In this document: positions 37,641 to 49,864 of the stretch, in pieces
How positions within the stretch are numbered: the stretch's first letter is position 1
How the letters are laid out: the number at the start of each line of letters is the position of its first letter
Assembly (NCBI GenBank): GCA_036571765.1
Contig: BROE01000009.1
Location: forward strand, 9,240,773-9,304,772
Direction: 5' to 3'
DNA length: 64,000 bases
Origin: Plecoglossus altivelis
Taxonomy: Eukaryota > Chordata > Actinopteri > Osmeriformes > Plecoglossidae
Made by a program: the position numbers and the translations under genes
Notes under the pieces: generated by a model
What the model was told of the DNA's origin: nothing
Seen by the model: the letters and a program-made list of their open reading frames with translations, nothing else
The model's database searches: none

Positions 37641-38669
37641 TACTGGAGGCTTGACTCTGGTCCTATTGTGGGTCGGGGGCTGGGTGGGTGGCTACGGGAT
37701 GTGGCCATTGTAAGATGGGGTCATAGCTGGGCCTTGCAACACTATGGATAAGAATCTCACTGATGACATTTGGCATTTGGAATAGAATATAAACCTATGT
37801 TATCATCATATAATAAAACACTTAACAACCAGGAAATCTTTAATTAAATGAATACTGATCAGTAATCACTCCTACTAAAGCTTCATATTTCTTATTGATA
37901 TTCTCCATTCACCCTTAGTGATAGATGAAGAATACGGAGGAGCATTTTCAACCTTGCCTTGAAAACGTGGCAAACGCATTCTTTACGTCTCAGGAATAAG
38001 ACAAAGTATGTTCTAATGACCCCACAGAGGATGTTTTGGAGCATTGATAAGGCGCGCTCAACGATGGCACCACAACGCTATGCAAAAGTAGGCTCATGTA
38101 TAACTGTCAGCCCTCTCCATGTGGTTGGCTGGCTTCTCCTCGGCACTTGTGGTGTTAATGTCCTCTTGTGAACTGGTGCTAATGGTAATGCTGCAATAAT
38201 ACACTCAGCTTAGAGGAAGCTGAATGTCAATGGATCCGTGTGGACAGCCTGGAGTTGATCACTCTGCTCACATTCAACCCCTCTGCTCCTTCAGATCAGG
38301 GTGAGGCAGAGGCTGGGTGTGCCTGGGTTACGACAACTGTGAGCGTTAGGAAAGAATGTCCAAGTTAAGGAAGTCTGTCGCTATTTGCCGCGCTCTGCGC
38401 CCCTTCGCAGGGTGTGTGCCTAATCACAGGTGGTTAAACAGGTCACTTGTGGAGGGAATCATTGACAAGCATACCTAATGTAGGTCAGCGCTCGATGGTG
38501 CATTCCCGCCTTCTCCCATGTGTTGGCATGAGTTATTGTCAATTGTGGGCCTGGTGTGTTTGTGCAATGTTGGTGGGTGTGCACGCATGTATGTGTGAGG
38601 TTGTTTAACGACGTAAACATGTGTCTGTGTGTGTATGTGTCTGTGTGTGTGTCTGGGTGCAACCATAGG

Positions 38670-38670
38670 A

Positions 38671-38720
<50 letters not shown>
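38670..38720. repeat. (GT)n microsatellite
   Basis: About 24 GT repeats within a longer TG-rich stretch beginning near 38560. Confidence 0.96.
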
Positions 38721-38723
<3 letters not shown>

Positions 38724-38984
38724 ACGATATGTGTGTGGTCTGAACAGAAGGTGTTGGGAGGGTCACCCCCCCCCCAGCTCTCCTTTCTTCTGCTGCTCCG
38801 ACACAGGCAGGAGGGTGTCACAGGGTCACACAACTGTACTTGTCACTCCATAGACAAGTTCATTAAAGCTCATCAGCATTCGTAAAGCCAGCCACTCTGA
38901 TCCTCTCCACGGCAACAACACCATCCCGCTGAACCATACGGGTCCTCCAGAGACCGTGAAGAAGACAATAGGAAAGGCGTTTAC

Positions 38985-39050
38985 ATACGGTCATTTATTT
39001 GTCAGATGCTTTTATCTAAAGTGATGTTTCAAATGATGCACATTGCAAGA
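38985..39050. mobile_element. Fish SINE/LINE 3'-tail-like fragment
   Basis: Contains CATTTATTTGTCAGATGCTT and TTATCTAAAGTGATG, resembling the widespread fish repeat segment with a cagacgcttttatccaaag-type core. It is only a short fragment, so the family is not certain. Confidence 0.45.
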
Positions 39051-39719
39051 AAAGTTCATCCAGGACTAGAATGGCACTGTTTGAATGGTATCACAGTTTT
39101 CAGTGTCAATGAGTATGTTTGACACATTTTACGCATTTTCTTAGTTCGAGAGACTTTCACAGTGAGTTCCACCCTTATAAAAGTCTGGAGGAAATGTTGT
39201 AACCTTACACATGCTGATCTCTCCTTTAGCTTCCCTCCTATGCGAGACATTTCCCCATCGATGAGGATAGAAAAATTCACGATGCGAAGGTTTTGATTTC
39301 CAAATCTGTGATGTGACGTCTCCTTCCTCAAAGTGGATTCTGTGCAGAGCAGGAAGTGGATACTAGAGTTCCAAAGAAAGACAAGAATTTCAGGTTCTCT
39401 TGCTTATGAATGTGTTCATAATTGTTTCCTTTTTGCTGTAGGTCTAGTGCAGCGAGAACAGGTCAGTTGGAAGTGGATACATTCAGATCCTTAAAAAATT
39501 GTATTATTCAATAAATTGTATATTTATTGAATGTCAAAATGATGAGTATGATATATTTCAATCGAAGGTAATGCCAAAGGAAGAACCCTATATGGACAGT
39601 AGAATTATATTCTCTTCCGTTCCAAGGCCTCAGTGACTCAAACCTCATTGTGGAGGGCCTCATGTTTTGATTTGTTTCCATCCATGTAAAGTCTATTTCC
39701 AGACACAATAAGCACGAGA

Positions 39720-39860
39720 CAAATCAGAATCAGAATCAGAATCAGTTTTATTCGCCATGCAAGATATACAAGCACAGAATTTACTGTGGCAGGGAAGTGC
39801 AAACATAGAACATAAATAAACACAAAATAAACACAAACTGCAAGTTGCAAGTCCTCTTTT
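39720..39860. mobile_element. Interspersed repeat fragment with (AATCAG)n end
   Basis: Begins with four AATCAG units followed by TTTTATTCGCCATGCAAG and GAATTTACTGTGGCAGG. This arrangement is typical of the 3' end of a common teleost LINE/SINE family (the hexamer repeat is the element tail, so the element reads on the minus strand). Recognised from memory of the pattern. Confidence 0.55.
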
Positions 39861-39884
39861 AAGAAAAGCACTTCAATGACTTTA

Positions 39885-40020
39885 CTACCCATGTAGACTA
39901 AATGAGTGCTCTACCCAGGAAAGACTGAATGACTGTCCTACTCAGTATAGACTAAATGGCCGCTCTACCCAGTAAAGACTAAATGACTGCTTTTCGCAGT
40001 ACAGACTAAATGGTATACCT
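39885..40020. repeat. ~33-bp tandem repeat, four copies
   Basis: Four diverged copies built on TAGACTAAATG, ACTG and CTACCCAGTA. Confidence 0.8.
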
Positions 40021-40656
40021 AGCAACCATATCTAGTAAATCTCCACTTAAATGTTATCCGCAGGGACGTGGTCATGTGATGCCCATCCCAAATAAAAGAC
40101 TGCCCCCCTCCACCCCCAGAAGTAATGTCCTGACTACTGGCTATGCCCCTGGTTACATGGCTGAAGACAGTGGCTGATGGTTTGTTCTTTCAGCCATCTT
40201 GGGGGAGAGGGGGGGGGGGTAGGTTGCCATGACGCATGAAGACATCAGTGCTGTAATGTGCTGAACTAAAAAGGATGGGTGTTCTTCGTTTCTTATTCTA
40301 AATAAAACCCACTAACCCTTATCCTATGCACAAAGGTTTGTGTGGTTACATGTATTTCATGTTTCATTCAGATCTGGTTCATTTGGGAAACCTTCAACTG
40401 ATATATTAGTTAGTCCTGTAAAGCATATATGCACTACTGAATGTATTACAATGTATTACTCCAGTACTAGTTTCAGGGTTGCCATCGGGTGGGAGTGGGT
40501 GGTCATTCAGGCAGTTTTTTTTTGTGACACAAAAGAAGAAAACTATGGATGTAACAAAATGTACGAGAAAAAGTAATAGAATGCTTTACTATGACTTTCT
40601 TTTTTTCTTTTTCTTTTTCTGGTTGGCTTTTTGTTTGTGTGGGAGACTCAGCTGAC

Positions 40657-40900
40657 TTCAAATGTTCCGCGGGAAAAAGTGTCCAGTAAACTCCCATGGA
40701 CTGTGTAAAACCTTTTGATTGGGTAACGTCATGGCCGTCAGCTCTTTGATTGGTGACAGAAACTGTGATCCCTTCACTAGGTGCCTCTCTGTACGGACAA
40801 AGAAGAACAAGAGAACGCGCTCTGATTGGTCGTACTGGATGTAACGATGTAACTGGCCAGCAGGATTGCCGCTCGTGAGCTTCTATTTTGAACATAAATA
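40657..40900 (+). promoter_or_regulatory. cdc25b promoter with NF-Y, E2F-like and CHR elements
   Basis: Three inverted CCAAT boxes (ATTGG at 40718-40722, 40749-40753 and 40825-40829; the first two 31 bp apart), an E2F consensus GCGGGAAA at 40669-40676, a CHR-type TTTGAA at 40887-40892 and a TATA-like ATAAATA at 40894-40900. NF-Y boxes about 30 bp apart followed by a CHR just before the start site are the usual arrangement of G2/M genes. Predicted start near 40925. Confidence 0.7.
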
Positions 40901-40977
40901 CGAGCAGCTGTATATTTTCCACAGAAGAGGGCTGTCAGAGTGAGTACACTAGTGTGCGGCTCTCTGACAGGAGAACG

Positions 40978-41128
40978 ATGCGGTTTTAGCAGTAGTGAAC
41001 GTAGCTAGTTGTTTTTCAGTTTTTATTGGTTTTATGGACGGTGATCCCAAAATCGTATGGATACTTTGGATTCGCTCGTTACTTGCAAATTTCCAATGGT
41101 AAAAAAATGTTTTCATGATTCGGTTTAG
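40978..41128 (+). promoter_or_regulatory. Three upstream ORFs in the cdc25b 5' leader
   Basis: If transcription starts near 40925 the leader holds ATG CGG TTT TAG (40978-40989), a 22-codon ORF (41034-41102) and an overlapping 23-codon ORF (41057-41128), all ending before the main ATG at 41265. A leader intron could remove some of them. Confidence 0.45.
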
Positions 41129-41264
41129 GCTAGCTGCTACCAGCTAACTCGGTTCCATCTGTAAGGTAGCTAGGCTTCTTTTGACACACAAAAAGACAAA
41201 ATCGAAGAAGGAGCACCGATTAACTAACGTACTAGACCACATACTTGAAACCTTTTCACCAAAA

Positions 41265-44200
41265 ATGGATCTTAATCAAGTAACGGGCGACATCAGCCCC
41301 GTCAGCATTCGCAGGCCTGATGGAATCCCCAGGCTTTCCTCTCTGTCTCTTCCCGAGTTGGGAAACACGACCTCCCCCTGCATGAAGAGTCTGTTCTCGC
41401 CTGGACCTGCAACTGTGCTGTCCCCTGTCACCCATCTGGCCCTAAACATGAACAATCTAGCGGGACTGGGAGGGTAAGTGTGCGTTGGTATCTAAACGAG
41501 TTAGCCCACTCATCGTGTAATTGCTTTGTTAACTAGCTTGTTAGCTCTGAGCCAATGTATCAGCTTGTTGGTTTGCGAAGCGAACACAAGATAGTTATAG
41601 TATACTTGACTTTGAGCTGATTGATGCAGTCATGGTTTTGTCAACCAGATATCAATGTTGTTTCATTTGGTTGAACTCTGTTTCCAGGCAATGTGATACC
41701 CCCAAAAGGAGAAAGCATGTTCCGCTGTTGAAGATTCCCTCCTTTGCCTCAGACGCATCCTCTGACGCCGGTAAGACTCAAATATGGATGAGTAATGAGT
41801 GGAAATATTTCATCCGATGCGGGCCGTTTTAAGTTAGAATCGCGTTCTTGGTCTGCCTTGTAGGCAGCGGGCTAATGAAAGTACAAATGGCTCTGAATGG
41901 TTTTGATTGAATTTTCATCTTCTGCGCAACAATGCCTTTACCATCCCAGCGGTCAGGTATTAAGGTGTCTTTGTCTTTCTCTGCAGGCCTTGGCATGGAT
42001 TCCCCCAGTCCCTTGGATTCCATTGATGTGGAGGAGATGTAAGTTGCATGGTTTCCTCCATATCTGATCTATTCACTGTCTCATGCGCACGCACACACAC
42101 ACACACACACACACACTCTGCTGTGCTTTGGGATTAAACCAAGGCTACAGTTGGGATTAAATGTGGGGTCAGTCATTTGTATAAAGGAGATTAGCAGATG
42201 AGATGATCAAGTTAATAGGAACTTTCCTCCAGTTTTGTGTGAGGAGATTGGGACGTCATAAATCAAGGTGAATTGTATGGTAATAAGGGGGTTGATCAGT
42301 GGTTGATTTACATTTTTGCTCTGTTGGATTTGGGATTCGGAAGCAGCAGTTGTGTTCTGGGAGAGAATGCTTAGGTCTACTTACTGGTTATGTTTTGAAA
42401 TTGAGAGCATGTTGTGGAATTGGCAGATCCACATTTCTTAATGAGTGTTTTGATGGCAGCTTTCATGTGGTGGTGGCAGGAAAGCTGTTATACAGTGGCA
42501 GGAAAGCTGTTATATAGTGGCTAGGTTTGTTGTCTCTTGACTTGCTGTGCTAATCCTGGGTGGCCTCTTGGTTTCATGGCTGACTGGTTGCGTATCCTGA
42601 CATCTGCCAGCGTCCTCGTCCTCAAGCCTCCAGGCCCCTCAGGCCTCAGCACAGCTGTTTAATTGCTTCAGAGCTCCTTTTTTGTTGGGACGGGGTGGAA
42701 GGATTCAATGACTGCCCCCCCCACCCCCCTCAGGTTTTCGGCACACTCTTGTGCCTTGTGATTTCAATAGGAATGGGGGCATGGCTGTGTGCTGGGGCTG
42801 ATGAATGCTGCCCCGCCACCCCCCTATTCTTTACTATAGCAGCCCCCCCCCCCTTACTCTTTACTATAGCAGCCCCCCCTACTCTTTACTATAGCAGCCC
42901 CCCCCCCACCCTCCATTGAATAAGACACACTCCACATAACCCCCTTTTTTCCTCGCTCTCCCCACTCGGCAAACAAAGCGCTCTTTGCTGGAAGGCTTGG
43001 CGTGGTTGGCTCCAGCAGGCATATGGTAGATTAGCAGACCCCCCCCCCCTCCTCTTTATTTCTACACTCTGCCCTCCTCAATGCAGCTTGCTTTGCATAC
43101 AGGTGGGCAAATGTTGCAGACACCACGTCCCATGTCTCCTCTCCACTGCTCCACTCGCTCTCCCAGTACATCAAGGCTCAGAGTCCAAATGTTTGTACAC
43201 CCCCCCCCCCCCCCCTCCCCCACCGACAGCTTCATCATGCTTGTCCAGATTGTCCCTATCTGGACTGTCTTCAATCTGCAGCTCAGATCTCAGCAGTTCT
43301 CCTGACATGCTGTGTTTTTAAACTTCTTCCTCCTCCTCCGGCAGGTTTGAGCGGGCTGTCCTGGAGACCGGCCAAAGCGTGAACCAGTGAGTATCCACAC
43401 TCAACGTTCTCGCTGCTCTCTAGTGTGCCTGAAGTCAGGGTTGTTCATCTGATGTTCTGTCTGTTTGTTTTTTTTGTATAGGAAAATGCCCATCAGGAGA
43501 ATCCAATCTCTACCAGTAAGTTAAAACGCACCTGCTCAGTTTCCCTGCACACCCTCTAAACCCCTCCCCCCCCCCCCCCCCCCCCACAGCCTCTCACCCG
43601 TCTCCTGTGGTTGCAGATGCACTTGCTGGGTCACAGCCCCGCTCTGAAAGGGCAGGAGCCCGACCCCAGTCGCTACGGAGCCTTCAGCCCCTCCTGCTCG
43701 GGACAGGGGGACAAGGAGAACCTACCTGAGGTCAGGCCTGCGTCTGCTCATTAGTGATCTGCTCATTAGTCAAGTCCGCTTCCAGCAGCTGACTGACCGC
43801 TGCTGCTGTTATTGTTGTTCCTGTAGGAGGGCTTTGAGTTCAAGAAGCCCGCTAAGCCAGTGTCCAAGCATCGCAGACGCTCCTTTAACAGCAAAGAGGC
43901 CTTTGCACGCAGGCCCAACTCTGCCCCAGCCCTCATGGTATGTACACACTCTGCCCTGGCTGTCATGAGACACACACACACACGTTATTAACCTGATGGC
44001 ATGTTGCTCTCCCCCCTTAGCTGTCCCCGCCTCCCTCCCAGTGGCTCGGCTCATTGGACGACAGCAGCCCCATGGTCCTGAGGCGCTCATCTCTCACCTG
44101 CTCTCTGGCCAGCGACGAGGACGACGGCTTCCTGGACGTGATGGATGACCCCCTGGAGGAGGTGAGGGAGGGAGGAGACGCGTTGGCAGCAACCATAGTC

Positions 44201-45852
44201 ATGGCAACAACCAGTCTGTTAGCTTTCCTAGCGAGCCTGAACAACCAGTCTCTGTTACTCCTGTCCTGACCTGTGTGTTCTGCCCCAGCAGAATGACTCC
44301 AACATGCCCCAGGGTATGGCCTGCCTGCTCACAGCGCCCCTAGTGGCAGACTCCCCCGTAGAAGACAACTTGGTTAGTAGCCGGAACATCGACGGATTCA
44401 AAGTCATTAACACAATTGTTTGGGCTAAATAATGACTGTATTTCCCCACGTCCTTTGTCGATAACCGATTCGTTCTCTGTGCTCGGCTCGCTCAGCCTGT
44501 GTTCAGCTGTCGTCCTCGCGGCTTGTTCCGCTCCCCCTCCCTGCCGGCGGGCCGTGGAGCTCTGAAGCGTCTGGAGCGTCCCCGGGACGAGAACACCCCA
44601 GTCAGGGTGAAGCGACGCCGCAGCCTGGCCGGCACCTACGCCAGCCCAGAGAAGGACCCCCTCTCCCCCCGTGCGGTCAGTGTCCCCCCCCTGGCCCCCA
44701 ACACCAGCTCTTATTCCTGTCCTGTTCTGTCCCCCTGGTATAACCCTACACCACCAATAACCCTGCTCTGACCCTTTGCAGGCGGGCCAGGTCCAGAGGT
44801 CCAAGTCCTTCTGCCACACGGAGATAGAGAAGCTTCTGGATGGAGGGGTGGTGGAGCTGATTGGAGACTTCACCAAGGTATGGAGAGAAGGGCTGGTCCT
44901 CATTGCCATCACCAGTACGGTTCACAACCAACCCCTTTTTAATTAATTGTATTTCTTTCTTTTCTTTCCCCCATCCTCAGCCATTCGTCCTTCCCACTGT
45001 GGAGGGGAAACACCAGGACTTGAAATACATCACCCCAGACATGGTGAGAAGACCAGACACACACATGCACACACTGCAGAAGAAGCGAGGAGATCATTTC
45101 TCTCTTGCACGCACGCAACCTCACTTTGGCTGTCTTTGGTCCTCAGATGGAGGCGTCCCTCAGCGGCCGCTTCAGCCACGCGGTGGAGCAGCTGATCGTC
45201 ATCGACTGCCGCTACCCCTACGAGTACGAGGGGGGCCACATCAAGGTGAGAGCACCCTCACCCCCCCCCCCCCCCCCCCCCCCCGCGCCGCCGCGGCGCC
45301 GCGCCCCGATGTTCGTAGTTGGACCGGCCTTGCTAACGGTGTGTCTCCTCCAGGGCGCGCTCAACCTGCATCAGGAGGAGCAGGTGGAGGATGTGCTTCT
45401 GCGGAGCCCCATCAGGCCGCTGGTGCGTGACAAGCGCGTGGTGCTGGTGTTCCACTGCGAGTTCTCGTCCGAGCGTGGCCCCAGGATGTGCCGCTTCGTG
45501 CGCGAGCGCGACCGCTCCATGAACGAGTACCCCAGCCTGCACTACCCCGAGCTCTACATCCTCAAGGGGGGCTACAAGGAGTTTTTCCCCCACTTCCAGG
45601 TACGACCCTGGGGGGAGCTAAGGATAGCTGCTCTTTGGGGGGGGGGGGGGGGGCACAGATGGGCCCTCTCTAGGATGGGGAAACCTGACTGTGTGTTTTG
45701 TGTTTGCGCAGGTCCACTGCGAGCCCCAGGCCTACAGGCCCATGCACCATGAGGACTTCAAGGAGGATCTGAGGAGGTTTCGGCTGAAGAGCCGAACGTG
45801 GGCCGGAGAGCGCAGCAAGAGGGACCTGTACAGCCGCCTGAAGAAGCTGTGA
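41265..45852 (+). CDS. cdc25b: M-phase inducer phosphatase 2 (CDC25B)
   Basis: Fifteen coding exons: 41265-41473, 41688-41770, 41987-42038, 43345-43386, 43482-43515, 43617-43730, 43827-43937, 44021-44161, 44292-44372, 44496-44675, 44782-44877, 44981-45043, 45147-45245, 45354-45599, 45712-45852; 1692 nt, 563 aa. The start ATG has a good context (aaaATGg). The rhodanese-type catalytic domain includes IVIDCRYPYEYEGGHIK and the active-site loop HCEFSSERGPRMCRF, with Cys near residue 470 and Arg near 476. Regulatory region: a KEN box (GDKENLPE, exon 6), MPIRRIQSLP, a 14-3-3-type RSPSLP (exon 10), basic RVKRRRSLAG and QRSKSFCH. The protein removes inhibitory phosphates from CDK1/2-cyclin to start mitosis. 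KEN and RSPSLP suggest APC/C turnover and 14-3-3 control. The B paralogue is favoured because ap5s1 follows, as in human 20p13. Exon 9 has a CAGCAG tandem acceptor that may add one Gln. Confidence 0.96.
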
Positions 45853-46761
45853 TCCAAGCCTCCCTCCCTCCACATCTATAACCCATCCATCCCTCCCTCC
45901 GCTCCACTGTACAGCTGTCTGAAGAAGCTGTGATACCCACCACTCCAACACTGCTCCTCCAGAAGCTAGGAGGACTGTCTTATACACACACCCACCTCAT
46001 GTTGATACACACCCACCTCATGTTGACACTCTTGCGATGCTCCCGCCAGTTCCTGCCTCCCCGAAGCCACAGACCACAACCCCGCACTGCCACGTCGTCG
46101 ACGCCGATCAGAAAGACAGAACCTGGGACGGGCGCTTGGCGTCTGAGACCCATCTGGTGTTTTTAGTTCCTGTTGATGTGATTTCACACCCCGTGCTCCT
46201 AACCACTCGCAGCTTCAAGCTCCAGCTCTGCTGATGCTACAGCCCCTCCCTCCCCCCTCCCTTCCTGGACAGATTTCCAGATTCGCTCGTATGTTCCGCG
46301 TGTGTTGTTTACCGCCCTATTTAAGCACTTATTTCAATATCCCCTTTTAGGTGGAGAGGTGCTGTGTTTTTGATGTTATGATTTGTATTCGCCATCGTGT
46401 GTGTGTGTGTCTGTATGTCGACTTCCCTGCCAAGTTCCAAAAGGATTTAGACCTGCGCCTCCTCGCTGCCCGCCCAGAACACTGGTGGGTTTGGAAACGA
46501 GCGAGCATCCTGCGAGAGGAGGCCAGGTTCTGAGAGCTCAGCATATCTCCAGATCAAGCTCTCCTGTCTGTCCCCCCCCCAAGCTGCAGGTCAGCAACAT
46601 GGCAAGATTGTTGACGACAGACCCCAGGTTCTTCAATGTGATTTTAAATTTGATTTCTAGTTTTATTTAATTTTGGACAGAATGGTGTGACTTTTATGCA
46701 GTTGGCTTTGACGGCTTGGTGGCTTGAATTTTTTGTACCTGAGTTATGGGGGAGTTTCTGG

Positions 46762-46767
46762 AATAAA
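46762..46767 (+). terminator. poly(A) signal AATAAA for cdc25b
   Basis: AATAAA about 910 bp after the stop codon, followed by a GT-rich element (gtgcctgttttt). Predicts a 3' UTR of about 0.9 kb. Confidence 0.75.
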
Positions 46768-47696
46768 AATGTCATATTTAAACTGTGCCTGTTTTTCTTA
46801 GTGGCTAACGTTGTCTAGCCTCATGAAGTAATGACAGCAGCCATCTTGGCTAAGCTCACTTCTCAGTGGAGCTTCCTTGGGACGTCTGTCCAGACTAGCA
46901 GGAGACTGCTGGAAGCTCAGACACATGGTTGCTTCACGGCTGCTCTTTGCGCTTCCTGTTTTTTCAAATCCTCCCGCTCAGAATGACCTTGGAGTGGGGT
47001 TAGTCAGTTGACAACGTGCCCGCACACATTCGTAGACTCTCACACACACACACACATGACCACATGGTCTCTGACTCTCAGGCACACACATTCCTGTGGA
47101 GTGAGAGGGGAGTGCATGCAGGGGTGGCTCTGCCCAACACGAGAGAGAAGAGAAGGAGGGAGGGAGAGGGCGGAGTAAAGCAGGAGGGGGAGAGAGAGGG
47201 AGGGAAGAGTCAAGAGTGTGGGAAAGAAAGAGAGGGAGTGGCGATCGGTGGCACGTGCTGGAAACACGTGAGCACTGCTGAAAAACAGGATCTCCCCTAC
47301 TGGCCGGCTGCCAAAGTATTTTTGAAACGTGACGTGAGTTTCCCATTCCTGGCGTGGCTGCCTCAGCGCTGAGGACCGGCTGATGGTCAACAGCACACGC
47401 ACAGCTCACGTGCAGCTCTTAACTGAAATGTTGCCGTGATTCAAGATTCCACGTGTTCATTCCTGCTTTTCTCCAGGCAACATGAATTGCAACATAGTTA
47501 GCACTGCAGACAATCCAGGACACCAAGTGTCTAGTCTGACAGTAGACTTTTAGGAACAAACCTGTTTCTTGATGGTTTGACTATACTAAATTAATAAAAA
47601 GTTTGGTATCATTAAGTTGGAGCTGCTGTCTAGCAAAACTATATGGTTTATCAGTAGTATGGAATTTCTGAAGCAGGCACTTCATAGCAACATACC

Positions 47697-47815
47697 TTCA
47701 TCTCCATTCTCTACCACTCAGCTATACCCACCATCGATCTCTGCCAATGAGCTATACCCATAACCATTCTCTACCAATGAGCTATACCCATACCCATTCT
47801 CTACCAATGTATACC
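47697..47815. repeat. ~30-bp tandem repeat, four copies
   Basis: Units built on ATTCTCTACCAATGAGCTAT followed by ACCCAT. Confidence 0.85.
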
Positions 47816-49864
47816 CATGTCTATATGTGTTTTTGAGCACAGCAGATGTGAGAGTGGATGGGTGGCTACCATCTCTACCAGGGCGGATGATGGCCTCACA
47901 CACACTCAGTATCTCTGGGGACCACTTCCTGTTCATGCTCTTCCGCCTTTTCAAACCAAAACATCAATTTCCTCGTGAATGATTCTGTGAGCAGCCATCC
48001 TCCACCTGTAGCCAGGAGGAAAGGAGAGGGGAGAGTCCTGGTCCTGGGTGGCTGTCGGGGGGCTCTGCTGCTAGCTGCAGCCAGGGCTAGACCATTTACA
48101 CTCCTCAAGTCTGTTTGCATTCAGACGGTGTGCTAAGGACCTCTGGTCTTTGCGACTAAATGCTGTATATTTACGTGGTGCGTTTGTGTTCAGCTTCACT
48201 GTATGTTTTGAATTTTTTCCTGCGCCTGTGAGATCAATAATGTTGGGTTCTCCTCTATTCTGCTTCATTCTGTTGTTGTAGAAAGGCCTGTCCACTTCTC
48301 TAACTATGCTCATCTCTCACTTCACCCCACTCACTCCTGGTACACCACCACCCCCCCTGCCCTAGACACCTCTACGGCAGGGGGAAGAAGGTGGAGGGGA
48401 GGGGGGGACACACTGATCAAAGGCCTCCACACAGTAGCCCCCTTTAACGCTGCCTGTTCAAGGTGGGAATGTTACGCCTTTATGCCACCTCGCAGTTCTG
48501 TATACGAGGTACGAACATGGAATGGGAGGTCATTCTTCTACTGGGTCGGCATTAAAGCAGCGGTGGAGGTAGTTCCACAGCTGAATCCTGCCTGTAGAAA
48601 AGGGAGAGCTGGCTTGAACACACGCTAACGACGACACCGACGTCATGCCTCTGATTCTAAAACACCAGCGTGCTACTGTATCTAAAAATCCCACAGGCCG
48701 GCATCTTGCTGGCTCTGTTTGCATTGGTGTAAACAAGCAAAGCAAGGTATGTAGCGGTTAGCATGGCTGCTCCCCCTCTGCCTGCTCTGACCCACTCACC
48801 AGCTCTTGACTTTGACAGTCAACTGCCACCCGCACTCCCCTTGTACGTCCCACCCCTCTCCACCCTCTTCACCCCTCTCCACCCTCTCCACCCTCTTCAC
48901 ACTCCACCCTGGCCCCCATTGCGGCAGAGCACCCAGCCCTCCCCAGGGGCGAGGCACGAGCAGCGCAACACCGCAGGCTGCGGGCTGGGGTGAGTGCAGC
49001 GGAGGCATGCAATGCGTCTCTGTAAAATCACACCGGAGACGCGAAGCCCCTTTTAACGGATCCCTTCCCACGTATTGGTGAGGATGACCCCAGGAGTCCC
49101 GAAGCGATCCGTCCTGCTCATCAGTGCGAAACAATCGTCTGAAGTGAGCCAGAAATAATACAATGATACAGGTTCTTCCTGTGTTATTCTAAGCTACTCG
49201 TTGGCTGTCTCTGTGCTGCTGGGCGGCGTGGTTAAAACCACATCCTGTTGTTTCACTCAGACTCTTTGTGAGAGGAACCGAGTTGTAGGAAAATGCTCAA
49301 ACTCAAACTGCTGCGGTAATCAGAACACATAGCCGGGCCCGTGGATCAGATGGGTTACGAAACACTTCAAACATCGAGCACCTTTTGTTTCATGGTTATG
49401 TGGGAGTGTTTGAACCTGAGGCTCCGCTTAGCATGTGAGTCTGTTTCTGCTGTGCTGTGAGAAGGGAACCTGAACAGAATCCATTACCCTGATCAGCTTC
49501 TATCATTCGAATATTATCGTCAGTGAAGGTTTGTGTCATTTCTATGTCACGGCTATAAGGCACTCAGTGAAAAATGTGAGTGCGTCAACAGGTATCAAGT
49601 TCAAGTTCAAGTCAACATACACGCAGAGAAACATGCAAAGAATACAATGTGCAAATAACAGTTATATTTCTGTACTAGAGACCAAATTCATTATGACTGC
49701 CCTAGAGACAAGATTTAACATCAGAGAGACAAGACTCATTTTTACTATCCGAGAGAAATGATTTGTCAGCGAGGTGGTGGGTGCCCAATCTGTCCAGAGT
49801 GCTGACCTTTTTCAGCGTCATGTTCTGCACAGTGCTGGGAACGCAGGCAGCATCAGGGCATCAT

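Larger units (their letters stand above)
29900..40650. other. noto-cdc25b intergenic region
   Basis: About 10.7 kb without a recognisable gene. It holds minisatellites (32.6-33.0, 37.4-37.6 and 39.9-40.0 kb), CT/CA/GT microsatellites, fish-type interspersed repeat fragments (38.98-39.05, 39.72-39.86 kb), a tRNA-Cys-like relic (34.55-34.63 kb), one splice-flanked candidate exon (34770-34836) and two CTCF-like motifs (35.64 and 36.18 kb). It spans the junction between genes that in human lie on chromosomes 2 and 20. Confidence 0.6.

Noticed and set aside
41181..41264. Extended cdc25b N-terminus from a TTG at 41181
   Set aside because: Non-ATG start; the ATG at 41265 has good context and begins the conserved-looking N-terminus.
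48071..48313. Minus-strand 80-codon ORF with mixed composition
   Set aside because: No recognised domain, splice partners or codon bias.
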